Positions 17,879 to 25,455 of a stretch of 64,000 nt of DNA are shown here, one piece after another (the stretch's first letter is position 1; every line of letters begins with the position of its first letter). A model generated the notes under the pieces. That model had not been told where the DNA came from. It saw nothing but the letters and a program-made list of their open reading frames with translations, and did not search any database. The stretch lies in the NCBI GenBank assembly GCA_964371585.1, contig CAYJMD010000005.1:1-64000 (forward strand), in the 5' to 3' direction. The stretch comes from RGIG5057 sp964371585 (GTDB lineage Bacteria > Bacillota > Clostridia > TANB77 > CAG-465). Position numbers and translations under genes: made by a program.

Positions 17879-19234
17879 ATGAAAATTACAGAATTACCTG
17901 CTTACAAGAGACTTGAAGAGATGTTTAAACAGAAAGGATATTCACTGGGTATAAAGAATAATATGCAAATTTATTCTTGGGATAACATTAAGCGTATTCC
18001 TGAAAATTTAACAAGTGGTCACTATGTATATGCTAGCGATCATGGAAAAATCAAATTTAAAGATATTCCAGAGACGTATCGTACAAGAGAATTTTTCCTA
18101 CACGCACTATCAGGTGCATATCAAGATATTGTTGAATATGTAAAATTAGATTTCAAACGCTTTGACAAACAATTCTTCAAAGACCATATCGAAACTGAGT
18201 ATTACGCTCTAGAATTCGAACTTAATGATTTTGAATATATGCCACTTGAATTTATTGATGAAGAAATGGTAACGTGTGCTATGTTTAAATCAGTTAATAT
18301 GAGATATTCTGAGAAACGTGGAGATTGTGAAGACTGGTTTTATTCCGTACACAAAAGAAAACCCGAAGTTTTAACACAAGACTTGTATATCCTTGGAGCT
18401 AGATGCTTTGCTGCAAAAAGAAAGGAAAAAAATAACTTTCTAGACATTACACCTGAAGAATACAAAACAGAAGAATTCTACCTTGCTCTTTGCCTAAAAA
18501 ATAATACACCTGTAATGGAAGATATCCCTGAAAATATATTAACAACTAATTTTCTTGTCACTTTGCTAAATGATGATACTGGAAATATCCAGTGTTTTAG
18601 TGATTCTGCTCTTGAAAAAGAAGCTGTAATGCAAGAGAATGGTATAGTAAAGTTTTGGCAAGCAGCTATAATCAAAGACGGATATCAAGTCGATAAGATA
18701 CCTCTAAATGATGAGCGAGCTGAGTTCTTTTTATCTATTTATGATAAAGATTCTCAGGAATATGAATATAGCTTTAAAAAACATTACAAGAACTATCTTA
18801 ATGAAAAAAATTCTACACCTAAATCTGAAAATAATGCAAGCGAGTTAGCAAGTATGATGACTTTAGCAGGAATCTTAGGAGGAATGAATACAAATTCAGC
18901 AATTGATTCAGGTACTGATATTATGAATGCAGTAACAAACCGTCAATCTATGCTTCCTATTTATAATAAGGAAATAGTTCCTGCTGAGTATTCTAAAAAA
19001 TACGACAAAGAAGAATACTTACTTGAAATATATAAAAAAATTGGTATTCAAGTGTTAGAAGAATCTGACGAATATTATTACAGAATTAAATTTCCTGAAA
19101 ATATTTCTGTTATCGAAGATGATTGTGGTTATTGTATAAAGGATTCTATAGGCAAAACTCTTATTCATTATTATGACAGAGGACCATTCTATGATAGAAG
19201 AGTTATGGTAGATGAAATCAATATAACTCTTTAA
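17879..19234 (+). CDS. Unrecognised helical-repeat protein
   Basis: 451 residues, no signal peptide or membrane segment, so probably cytoplasmic. A loosely repeated unit recurs: FKDIPETYRTREFFLHAL, LDITPEEYKTEEFYLALCL, MEDIPENILTTNFLVTLL, VDKIPLNDERAEFFLSIY. This suggests stacked helical repeats of the DUF4116 or ankyrin-like kind. A low-complexity linker (about 315-350) leads to a smaller C-terminal domain rich in Tyr. It has a private promoter, a leader hairpin, an AGGAGG site and a strong terminator, and follows a tRNA-Leu. This layout is typical of an accessory gene. I cannot assign a function. Confidence 0.8.
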   Translation: MKITELPAYKRLEEMFKQKGYSLGIKNNMQIYSWDNIKRIPENLTSGHYVYASDHGKIKFKDIPETYRTREFFLHALSGAYQDIVEYVKLDFKRFDKQFFKDHIETEYYALEFELNDFEYMPLEFIDEEMVTCAMFKSVNMRYSEKRGDCEDWFYSVHKRKPEVLTQDLYILGARCFAAKRKEKNNFLDITPEEYKTEEFYLALCLKNNTPVMEDIPENILTTNFLVTLLNDDTGNIQCFSDSALEKEAVMQENGIVKFWQAAIIKDGYQVDKIPLNDERAEFFLSIYDKDSQEYEYSFKKHYKNYLNEKNSTPKSENNASELASMMTLAGILGGMNTNSAIDSGTDIMNAVTNRQSMLPIYNKEIVPAEYSKKYDKEEYLLEIYKKIGIQVLEESDEYYYRIKFPENISVIEDDCGYCIKDSIGKTLIHYYDRGPFYDRRVMVDEINITL

Positions 19235-19261
19235 TATTCAAAGTATATTTTCAAGAACATA

Positions 19262-19296
19262 TAAAAAATCACACTAAATTAGTGTGATTTTTTCAT
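19262..19296 (+). terminator. Terminator of the 451-residue gene
   Basis: AAAAATCACACTAA pairs with TTAGTGTGATTTTT around a very short loop, ending in a T-run. Confidence 0.88.
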
Positions 19297-19307
19297 GTCA
19301 AAATATA

Positions 19308-19336
19308 TTGAATTAATTTTCTTAATATTATATAAT
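19308..19336 (+). promoter_or_regulatory. Promoter of the ABC transporter operon
   Basis: TTGAAT (19308-19313), a 17-nt spacer and TATAAT (19331-19336), 27 nt before the start codon. Confidence 0.8.
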
Positions 19337-19363
19337 AATTTTATATAATGATGGAGGTTAAAA

Positions 19364-20245
19364 ATGAATATTATTGAGATTAAAAAATTAAATAAAATGT
19401 ATGGTAAATCCAGAGGAATAATAGATATAGACCTAGAAGTAAAAAAAGGAGAAATATTTGGTTTCATAGGACCTAACGGCGCTGGAAAATCTACAACAAT
19501 TCGTATATTAATGGGACTTATTTTTAAATCCAGTGGTGAAGCTAAAATTTTCGGATTAGATACAGAAAAAGATAAAGAAAAGATTTTGGAAAATGTTGGA
19601 TATCTTCCAAGTGAAATTTTTTATTATGACAATATGAAAGCTATTGAGCTACTAAAATATTCAGCTAGTTTTTATAAAGTTGATTGTAATAAACGTATTT
19701 ATGAACTTGCCAAAAGACTTGATTTAGATTTAAATAAAAAAATCCAAGATATGAGTCTTGGTAATCGAAAAAAAATTGGTATCATACAAGGACTAATACA
19801 TTCACCAGATTTAATTATACTAGATGAACCGACAAGTGGTCTTGATCCTCTTATTCAACAAACATTTTTTCAAATTATTAAAGAAGAACAACAAAGAGGG
19901 GCAACCATTCTATTTTCTTCACATATATTAAGTGAAGTACAAAAATTATGTGATCGTGTAGCTATTATCAAAGAAGGTAAAATATTAAAAATACAAGAAA
20001 TGGATGATATTAATAATGATTCATACAAAACTATTACTATACAAATAGAAGAAGGTAATAACAAATTTAATCTTGACGGTTCAACAAATATATCTGAAAA
20101 CGGAGGAACTATATCTTTCATATATAAAGGAAATTATAACATTCTTTTAACAGAACTTTCAAAATATAAGATAAAAAATATTGAAATTACAGAACCCAGT
20201 TTGGATGAAATCTTTATGCACTATTATAGTAAGGAGGATAAGTAA
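19364..20245 (+). CDS. ABC transporter ATP-binding protein (ABC-2/BcrA type)
   Basis: 293 residues. Walker A is GPNGAGKST (about 37-45), the signature motif is a variant MSLGNRKK, Walker B is LIILDEPTSGLDP, and the switch His is in FSSHILSE. The C-terminal extension of about 80 residues is typical of the BcrA/CcmA drug-export and bacteriocin-immunity group. It energises the two permeases encoded directly downstream; its TAA stop is followed at once by the ATG of the next gene. The substrate cannot be told from sequence. The start follows GATGGAGGTTAAAA. Confidence 0.93.
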   Translation: MNIIEIKKLNKMYGKSRGIIDIDLEVKKGEIFGFIGPNGAGKSTTIRILMGLIFKSSGEAKIFGLDTEKDKEKILENVGYLPSEIFYYDNMKAIELLKYSASFYKVDCNKRIYELAKRLDLDLNKKIQDMSLGNRKKIGIIQGLIHSPDLIILDEPTSGLDPLIQQTFFQIIKEEQQRGATILFSSHILSEVQKLCDRVAIIKEGKILKIQEMDDINNDSYKTITIQIEEGNNKFNLDGSTNISENGGTISFIYKGNYNILLTELSKYKIKNIEITEPSLDEIFMHYYSKEDK

Positions 20246-21037
20246 ATGAATGTATACAAGTTTGAATTGCGTTCTATAACTAAATCTCTTATTACTTGGT
20301 GTATTGTCCTTATTTGTACATATTACTTTTTAATTGCAGGTATATATCCTATGTTTGCTGATGGAATGAAAATGATTGAAGAGTTAATTGTAAATATGCC
20401 TGCCGACTACTTGCTTGTTTTTGGACTTGATATAAATAACATGACAGGTTACAATGGATTTTACTCTTTTGCATATATGTATATTGCTTTAATTTCAGGA
20501 CTTATGGCAACAAGTATAACTTTAAATATTTTTGGGAAAGAGAAACAATGCCACTGTCAAGAATTTTTACTTACCAAACCAATAAAGCGTAAGCACATTT
20601 TTAAATCTAAACTGCTAGCAGTATTAACAGGCATTTTGATTTTTAATATAGTTTTAATCCCAACATCATTGCTGTGTTTTAATGAATACGGGATCATAGA
20701 TATCAACACTGTTTTAGCAATACTTGCAATAACATTTTCTCAATTTATTTTTGTAGGAATATCAATTTTTATTGCTATATTTATACCAAAAATTAGATCA
20801 GTTACACCAATTGTTGCAACAATCGGATTACTAGCGTTTACTATAGAAGTATTTATTAATGCACTTAGAATAAGATGGCTTGAATTTTTATCACCACTAC
20901 ATTTCTTTACACCCAAAAGTGTATTTGAAACTGGAGGATATAACACTACACTTTCTATATATGCAATTATAGTTTTAATATTGTGTATTGTATTTTCGCT
21001 AAGACATTTTTTAAAATCTGATTTAGGCAGAATGTGA
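20246..21037 (+). CDS. ABC-2 type transporter permease
   Basis: 263 residues with six predicted membrane helices. The segment FLLTKPIKRKHIFKSKLLA between helices two and three is typical of ABC-2 permeases. It is translated from an AAGGAGGATAAGTAA site directly after the ATPase gene. It probably forms a heterodimeric channel with the next gene product and exports an unknown compound such as a peptide or lipid-like molecule. Confidence 0.85.
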   Translation: MNVYKFELRSITKSLITWCIVLICTYYFLIAGIYPMFADGMKMIEELIVNMPADYLLVFGLDINNMTGYNGFYSFAYMYIALISGLMATSITLNIFGKEKQCHCQEFLLTKPIKRKHIFKSKLLAVLTGILIFNIVLIPTSLLCFNEYGIIDINTVLAILAITFSQFIFVGISIFIAIFIPKIRSVTPIVATIGLLAFTIEVFINALRIRWLEFLSPLHFFTPKSVFETGGYNTTLSIYAIIVLILCIVFSLRHFLKSDLGRM

Positions 21038-21044
21038 GGTATAT

Positions 21045-21848
21045 ATGAAACTTTTAAAATATGAATTAAAAATAAAACTAAAACCTTTTTTATTTTGGAC
21101 AATTGGATTAATCTTATTATATGTAGCTGGTTCTATGGAATTTGGAGGTATTTCAGGAGCAAATAGTGAGAGTATTGATGTTGTACTAAATTATTATCCA
21201 CCTATTGTATTATCTATTATGGGAATTACTGAATCAATAGATTTTTCATGTTTAGATGGTTACACATGGGTTCTTGGATATTATGGAACAGTACTTGCTT
21301 CATTTTATGCAATCACATTAGGTTCAAGTATTATAAATCGTGAATTAATTGATAAAACTTTCGAGTTTTTATTTACAAAACCTAGAAAAAGAAATTATAT
21401 TTTGAGTTTTAAAATACTATCTGGATTTTTATATTTGACATTTTTTAGTTTTATAAATCTAATTGCAAGTATACTAATTATGAATCCAGTTGATACAAGT
21501 ATAGATATTACTAATCTTATGTTTTTAAGCGGATTTGGAACTTATATAACTTCATTATTATTTTATACAATTTCAATATTTATAAATGTAATTATTAAGA
21601 AAAAAGCTATAAGCGGAAAAATTGTTAATTTATTTTTTTTATTTAGTTTTATGCTAGGAGGAGTTTATGATGTTTTAGAAAACGTAGAGATTTTACGAAT
21701 ACTTACTCCACTTAGATACACTCTATATCAAGATGCAATAGATGGTAATATTAATATTTTATTTTTATTAATATCTATTATATTAACTATATTATTAATT
21801 ATCTCATCTTACATAATTTTTGAAAAAAGAGATTTAACTGAGATTTAA
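21045..21848 (+). CDS. ABC-2 type transporter permease, second subunit
   Basis: 267 residues and six membrane helices. FLFTKPRKRNYILSFKIL matches the corresponding loop of the preceding permease, which indicates an ancient duplication within the operon. It starts 7 nt after the previous stop, with GTGAGGTATAT as the ribosome site. It completes the three-gene exporter. The substrate is unknown. Confidence 0.85.
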   Translation: MKLLKYELKIKLKPFLFWTIGLILLYVAGSMEFGGISGANSESIDVVLNYYPPIVLSIMGITESIDFSCLDGYTWVLGYYGTVLASFYAITLGSSIINRELIDKTFEFLFTKPRKRNYILSFKILSGFLYLTFFSFINLIASILIMNPVDTSIDITNLMFLSGFGTYITSLLFYTISIFINVIIKKKAISGKIVNLFFLFSFMLGGVYDVLENVEILRILTPLRYTLYQDAIDGNINILFLLISIILTILLIISSYIIFEKRDLTEI

Positions 21849-21855
21849 ACATAAC

Positions 21856-21886
21856 AAAAAAGATGCAATTTTGCATCTTTTTTTAT
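21856..21886 (+). terminator. Bidirectional terminator after the ABC operon
   Basis: AAAAAAGATGCAA pairs with TTGCATCTTTTTTT around a 2-4 nt loop. The stop codon of the converging gene (21883-21885) lies in the T-run. Confidence 0.88.
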
Positions 21887-22623
21887 AACCCTATTGAAAC
21901 AGATCTTAAAAAATTATTTTTAGCTTCTTCTACAACATTGAAATTTTCATAAACAATCCCTTCTTCTTCCTTAGTAAACTTATTTTTAGATCCCAGATAT
22001 TCTTCTAGAGCATCTGACATTTCTCTTGTAAAAGCATTATGTTTAACCAAATAGTTAGCAATTATAATATCTATATGATTAAATTCGATTAACTGTTCTA
22101 TAGTATACTTTGAAAGTGTACGATTTTTTTTCATTACTGATGTAGCAATACTAGAACTTTTAAAAAATTCTTTAATCTGATTATTTGACAAATTTTCAAA
22201 AAATTTTCTTCTTACAAATTTATCTATAAAAATAGGATTTTCCATTAGTTTAGATTTCAAAATTTCATCAAAATCTTTAATGAATGTTTTATCTTGCAAC
22301 GCTGTGTATTCAGAAACATCTTTATACTTTATAAGATCATCTTCATACCAATATTCTTTAGGTAAATTCATTAGGGGAACATTTCTAAAATATAATAATA
22401 TCTTCCTATAATACTTAGGAACATATTTTTGATTTAACCGATTAGTTTGATATATTTTTCTCCATATTTCTCCAAGTTTAGAAATTTTTCTGTTTTTATC
22501 TTCATAATTTTTTGACTCTTTATATCCTTCATAAATTTCATCAGCTCTTATCAAAAGTTCTAATGTCAAAAATGATCTATTAAATTCTAATGTGCCTCCT
22601 AATAAATATTTTATTTGTTTCAT
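21883..22623 (-). CDS. Hypothetical protein, mostly helical
   Basis: 246 residues, highly charged (Lys, Glu, Asn), no membrane segment or signal peptide, predicted largely helical. I recognise no motif or family. It has a perfect TTGACA-N17-TATAAT promoter, an AAAGGAAATACT site before the ATG, and a shared terminator, so it is almost certainly a real gene of its own transcription unit. Confidence 0.72.
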   Translation of the reverse strand: MKQIKYLLGGTLEFNRSFLTLELLIRADEIYEGYKESKNYEDKNRKISKLGEIWRKIYQTNRLNQKYVPKYYRKILLYFRNVPLMNLPKEYWYEDDLIKYKDVSEYTALQDKTFIKDFDEILKSKLMENPIFIDKFVRRKFFENLSNNQIKEFFKSSSIATSVMKKNRTLSKYTIEQLIEFNHIDIIIANYLVKHNAFTREMSDALEEYLGSKNKFTKEEEGIVYENFNVVEEAKNNFLRSVSIGL

Positions 22624-22680
22624 AGTATTTCCTTTCTTTATACTTATTAAAGTATAACTATTTTAATTTAATTTGACATA

Positions 22681-22709
22681 ATTATAACATCTGATATAGC
22701 AATTGTCAA
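22681..22709 (-). promoter_or_regulatory. Perfect sigma-A promoter for the 246-residue unknown gene
   Basis: TTGACA (22704-22709), a 17-nt spacer and TATAAT (22681-22686) on the minus strand. Confidence 0.85.
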
Positions 22710-22713
22710 CAAA

Positions 22714-22753
22714 ATAAAAAAATAGAGAACTAATATATAATTAATTCTCTATT
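22714..22753 (-). terminator. Terminator of secDF
   Basis: AATAGAGAA pairs with TTCTCTATT on the minus strand and is followed by TTTTTTATTTTG. It starts 5 nt after the secF stop. Confidence 0.8.
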
Positions 22754-22757
22754 AAAT

Positions 22758-23651
22758 CTATTTACTATACTTTTTCTTATGTATTAATCTATCTATTTCA
22801 TACCATGCTGATGATGCTACAAATATAGATGAATATGTACCTGCAAGAACACCAATTATAAGTGGTAATGCAAATTCTTGTAATACTTGTTGATTATTAA
22901 TATATGCAAACACATAAATACATGTTATTGCTATTAATGTAGTTATTGATGTAAATATTGTTCTTTTAAAAGTTTGAGTTAAGCTTAAGTTTATAGTATC
23001 ACTTAGCTCATCACTTCTTGAAGCTTTTCTTTTATTTTCACGTATTCTATCATATACAACTATAGTATCATTAATTGAGTAACCTATAATTGTAAGTATA
23101 ACTGCAACAAATGTTGAGTTTATAGATAAACCAAACATACCATATATAGCTATTATGATTAAAGCATCGTGTATAAGTGCTAATATAGCTGTTATAGCTG
23201 CTGGAACACCTAAAGTTTTAAACCTAATTGTTATATATATAAGTAATGCACATATTGAAACTATTATTGCAACAAGTGCTGAATCAATAAGTTCTTTACC
23301 ATATGCTGGTTGTATATTTCTTATACTAGGTTCATCCATATTTAAATATACTTCTTCTAATTTTTGTACTATTTCATCTGCTTTTTCTTCAGATATAGGT
23401 TCTGTAGTTATAGCTACTGAAGAATCTCCACTAGATAATTTTTGTACTAATGGTACACTACCAGTTATTTCTTTAACTAAGTTTTCTATATCTGTATTGT
23501 TATATTCTTCTTTTAAATCTACTTGTATTTTAGTTCCACCTAAAAAATCAATATCAAGTTTAAATCCATTAACAAATCCAAGTGTAATACCTGTAATAAT
23601 TATTATTAAAGAGATAGTTAAAAATACATATCTATATTTTAAAAAATTCAT
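22758..23651 (-). CDS. secF: Protein translocase subunit SecF
   Basis: 297 residues, six membrane helices and one exterior loop. The conserved DIDFLGGTKIQ near residue 35 and GYSINDTIVVYDRIREN mark SecF of the RND family. With SecD it uses the ion gradient to pull secreted proteins through SecYEG. It begins one base after the secD stop, with the ribosome site (AAGGAGG) inside the end of secD, so the two are translationally coupled. Confidence 0.96.
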   Translation of the reverse strand: MNFLKYRYVFLTISLIIIITGITLGFVNGFKLDIDFLGGTKIQVDLKEEYNNTDIENLVKEITGSVPLVQKLSSGDSSVAITTEPISEEKADEIVQKLEEVYLNMDEPSIRNIQPAYGKELIDSALVAIIVSICALLIYITIRFKTLGVPAAITAILALIHDALIIIAIYGMFGLSINSTFVAVILTIIGYSINDTIVVYDRIRENKRKASRSDELSDTINLSLTQTFKRTIFTSITTLIAITCIYVFAYINNQQVLQEFALPLIIGVLAGTYSSIFVASSAWYEIDRLIHKKKYSK

Positions 23652-23652
23652 A

Positions 23653-24948
23653 TTATTCTACCTCCTTTTTAAGTCCAAATAAAAATTTACTTTTAGATGA
23701 AAGAGGTATTAATTGTTTTAATAATACTTTTGTTACAACGATTGATGTAAATAATCCTACTAGTACACCTATTGCAAGTACAAGTCCAAATCCTTTTATT
23801 GCACCTATACCTAATATGTATAATAATATAGCTATAATAAATGTTGTTACATTACCATCTATAATTGCAGTCATTGCTGTTTTATGACTTTTTTCAAATG
23901 CTTTTTTATATGTCATATTACTTCTAAGCTCATCTTTTAATCTCTCAAATATTATAACATTAGCGTCTACTGCCATACCTACTGATAGTACAAGACCTGC
24001 TATACCTGGAAGTGTTAAACTAGTTCCTGTTGAAACAAGAATAAATAACACAAGTCCTACATATGTTGCAAGAGATAATACTGACACAAGACCTGGTAGC
24101 CTATATATTATTATCATAAATATTGATATTAATATAAATGCTGTTATTCCAGCATATACACTTATCTCTAAAGCTTGTTGTCCTATAAATGGCCCTACAT
24201 ATTCTTTATTAATAACTTCTAAAGTAAATGGTAATGCACCTGAATCTATAAGCATTGCATATTCAGTTGCCGTTTCTTTTTTCTCTGAGTATGTACCATT
24301 ACCAACTGTTATAATCGCTGTGTTTGAATCAATTTTTTCATCTACCATAGGTGCAAAAATTTCATTACCATCTAATTTAACAACTAGTGATTTACCTACT
24401 AATGCTTCTGTAGCACTAGCAAATTTCACTCTTCCTTCTTCAGAAAAAGTTAAAACAACATGAGGTGTTGGTATTCCTGTATTATCTATAGCTGTTTCAC
24501 TTAAAGATGCGCTAACTATATCATCACCAGATAATAGTACATTTCCTTCTTCATCTGTAAATTCAATTTTAGCTGTTTTATCAAGTCCTTTAACCGCTTC
24601 TAAAGGATCTCTACTTTCATCTGAAATATCTGCTGGTATTTCAAGAAGAATTTGATTTGTAGCTTCATCATTTCTAATATTAGCATCAAAAATATTTATA
24701 GCTTCCAATCTTTGCCTAATTACAATTTCAGATTTTTTCAAATCTTCTGGAGTAATTTCTTCACCTTCTTCAGCTGTGGCTTGATAGGTAATTGAAACAC
24801 CTCCACTTATATCTAATCCTGTTCTTATATTTTCAGCACCTGCTATGTATGTTTTATCACCAATAGTAAGTCCAAAAATACTAAAATATACAAAAACAAT
24901 TATTACTATACATAATAATAGAAAGTTTAGTACGTTTTTTAATTTCAT
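23653..24948 (-). CDS. secD: Protein translocase subunit SecD
   Basis: 431 residues, six membrane helices with a large exterior P1 domain between helices one and two. The TGLDISGGVSI motif near residue 45, the region around ALRQR-like IVIRQRLEAINIF, and SVGMAVDANVIIFERLKDE are diagnostic. It works with SecF. It is first in the secDF operon with a strong promoter immediately upstream and a GGAGTGATACT site. Confidence 0.96.
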   Translation of the reverse strand: MKLKNVLNFLLLCIVIIVFVYFSIFGLTIGDKTYIAGAENIRTGLDISGGVSITYQATAEEGEEITPEDLKKSEIVIRQRLEAINIFDANIRNDEATNQILLEIPADISDESRDPLEAVKGLDKTAKIEFTDEEGNVLLSGDDIVSASLSETAIDNTGIPTPHVVLTFSEEGRVKFASATEALVGKSLVVKLDGNEIFAPMVDEKIDSNTAIITVGNGTYSEKKETATEYAMLIDSGALPFTLEVINKEYVGPFIGQQALEISVYAGITAFILISIFMIIIYRLPGLVSVLSLATYVGLVLFILVSTGTSLTLPGIAGLVLSVGMAVDANVIIFERLKDELRSNMTYKKAFEKSHKTAMTAIIDGNVTTFIIAILLYILGIGAIKGFGLVLAIGVLVGLFTSIVVTKVLLKQLIPLSSKSKFLFGLKKEVE

Positions 24949-24974
24949 AGTATCACTCCGTTTCTATAAAAAAT

Positions 24975-25003
24975 ATTATACTATTTAATAGAAAAATAGT
25001 CAA
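24975..25003 (-). promoter_or_regulatory. Promoter of secDF
   Basis: TTGACT (24998-25003), a 17-nt spacer and TATAAT (24975-24980) on the minus strand. Confidence 0.83.
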
Positions 25004-25036
25004 CATATATTAATAATTTAATTCTTAAATTTAAAC

Positions 25037-25063
25037 GCAAAAAAAGTGAGCATACACTCACTT
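25037..25063 (-). terminator. Terminator of the zinc-ribbon gene
   Basis: AAGTGAG pairs with CTCACTT on the minus strand, followed by seven T residues. Confidence 0.83.
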
Positions 25064-25072
25064 CATTTCTGA

Positions 25073-25228
25073 CTAAACTCTTCTATTTCTAGCTTTTTTA
25101 GCAGCTCTGCATTCTTTACATCTAACTGGATCATTTTCGAATCCTTTATCTTGATAGAATTCTTGTTCAGCTACTGTAAATATAAATTCGTTTCCACAGT
25201 CTTTACATACGATTGTTTTATCTTGCAT
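25073..25228 (-). CDS. Small zinc-ribbon protein
   Basis: 51 residues: MQDKTIVCKDCGNEF begins the protein, and the zinc site is CKDC plus CKEC (Cys 8, 11, 37 and 40). The stretch EQEFYQDKGF between the two CxxC pairs and the Arg/Lys-rich end match the probable zinc-ribbon family (zf-trcl type) common in Clostridia. It may bind nucleic acid, but no function is established. A very strong AAAGGAGGTATAACC site precedes the ATG. It has its own promoter and terminator, and its leader can fold over the ribosome site. Confidence 0.88.
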   Translation of the reverse strand: MQDKTIVCKDCGNEFIFTVAEQEFYQDKGFENDPVRCKECRAAKKARNRRV

Positions 25229-25238
25229 GGTTATACCT

Positions 25239-25289
25239 CCTTTAAGATTTTGATTAATACTAAAACTTATAATTTCCTCTTCTTAAAGG
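25239..25289 (-). promoter_or_regulatory. Leader that can sequester the zinc-ribbon ribosome site
   Basis: On the minus strand CCTTTAAG (plus 25282-25289) is perfectly complementary to CTTAAAGG (plus 25239-25246), the latter overlapping AAAGGAGG. A second possible closing stem TTGATTA/TAATCAA surrounds this region. This is consistent with translational control. Confidence 0.4.
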
Positions 25290-25318
25290 GGTTACGATTT
25301 TTACTAATCAATGAGTAT

Positions 25319-25346
25319 ATTATATCACAAAATTTAACAAAAGCAA
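25319..25346 (-). promoter_or_regulatory. Promoter of the zinc-ribbon gene
   Basis: TTGCTT (25341-25346), a 16-nt spacer and TATAAT (25319-25324) on the minus strand. This gives a leader of roughly 85 nt. Confidence 0.7.
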
Positions 25347-25426
25347 GGAATTTACATTTTTATTTAACATTTATCATTGTTTTATCAAATTTCGACAAAA
25401 AATAACCCCAAATATCTACTATACAA

Positions 25427-25455
25427 ATAAAAAAGATGAGAATTATTCTCATCTT
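25427..25455 (-). terminator. Terminator of the coupling-protein operon
   Basis: AAAGATGAGAA pairs with TTCTCATCTTT around a 2-4 nt loop on the minus strand, followed by TTTATTTG. It begins at the stop codon. Confidence 0.83.
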
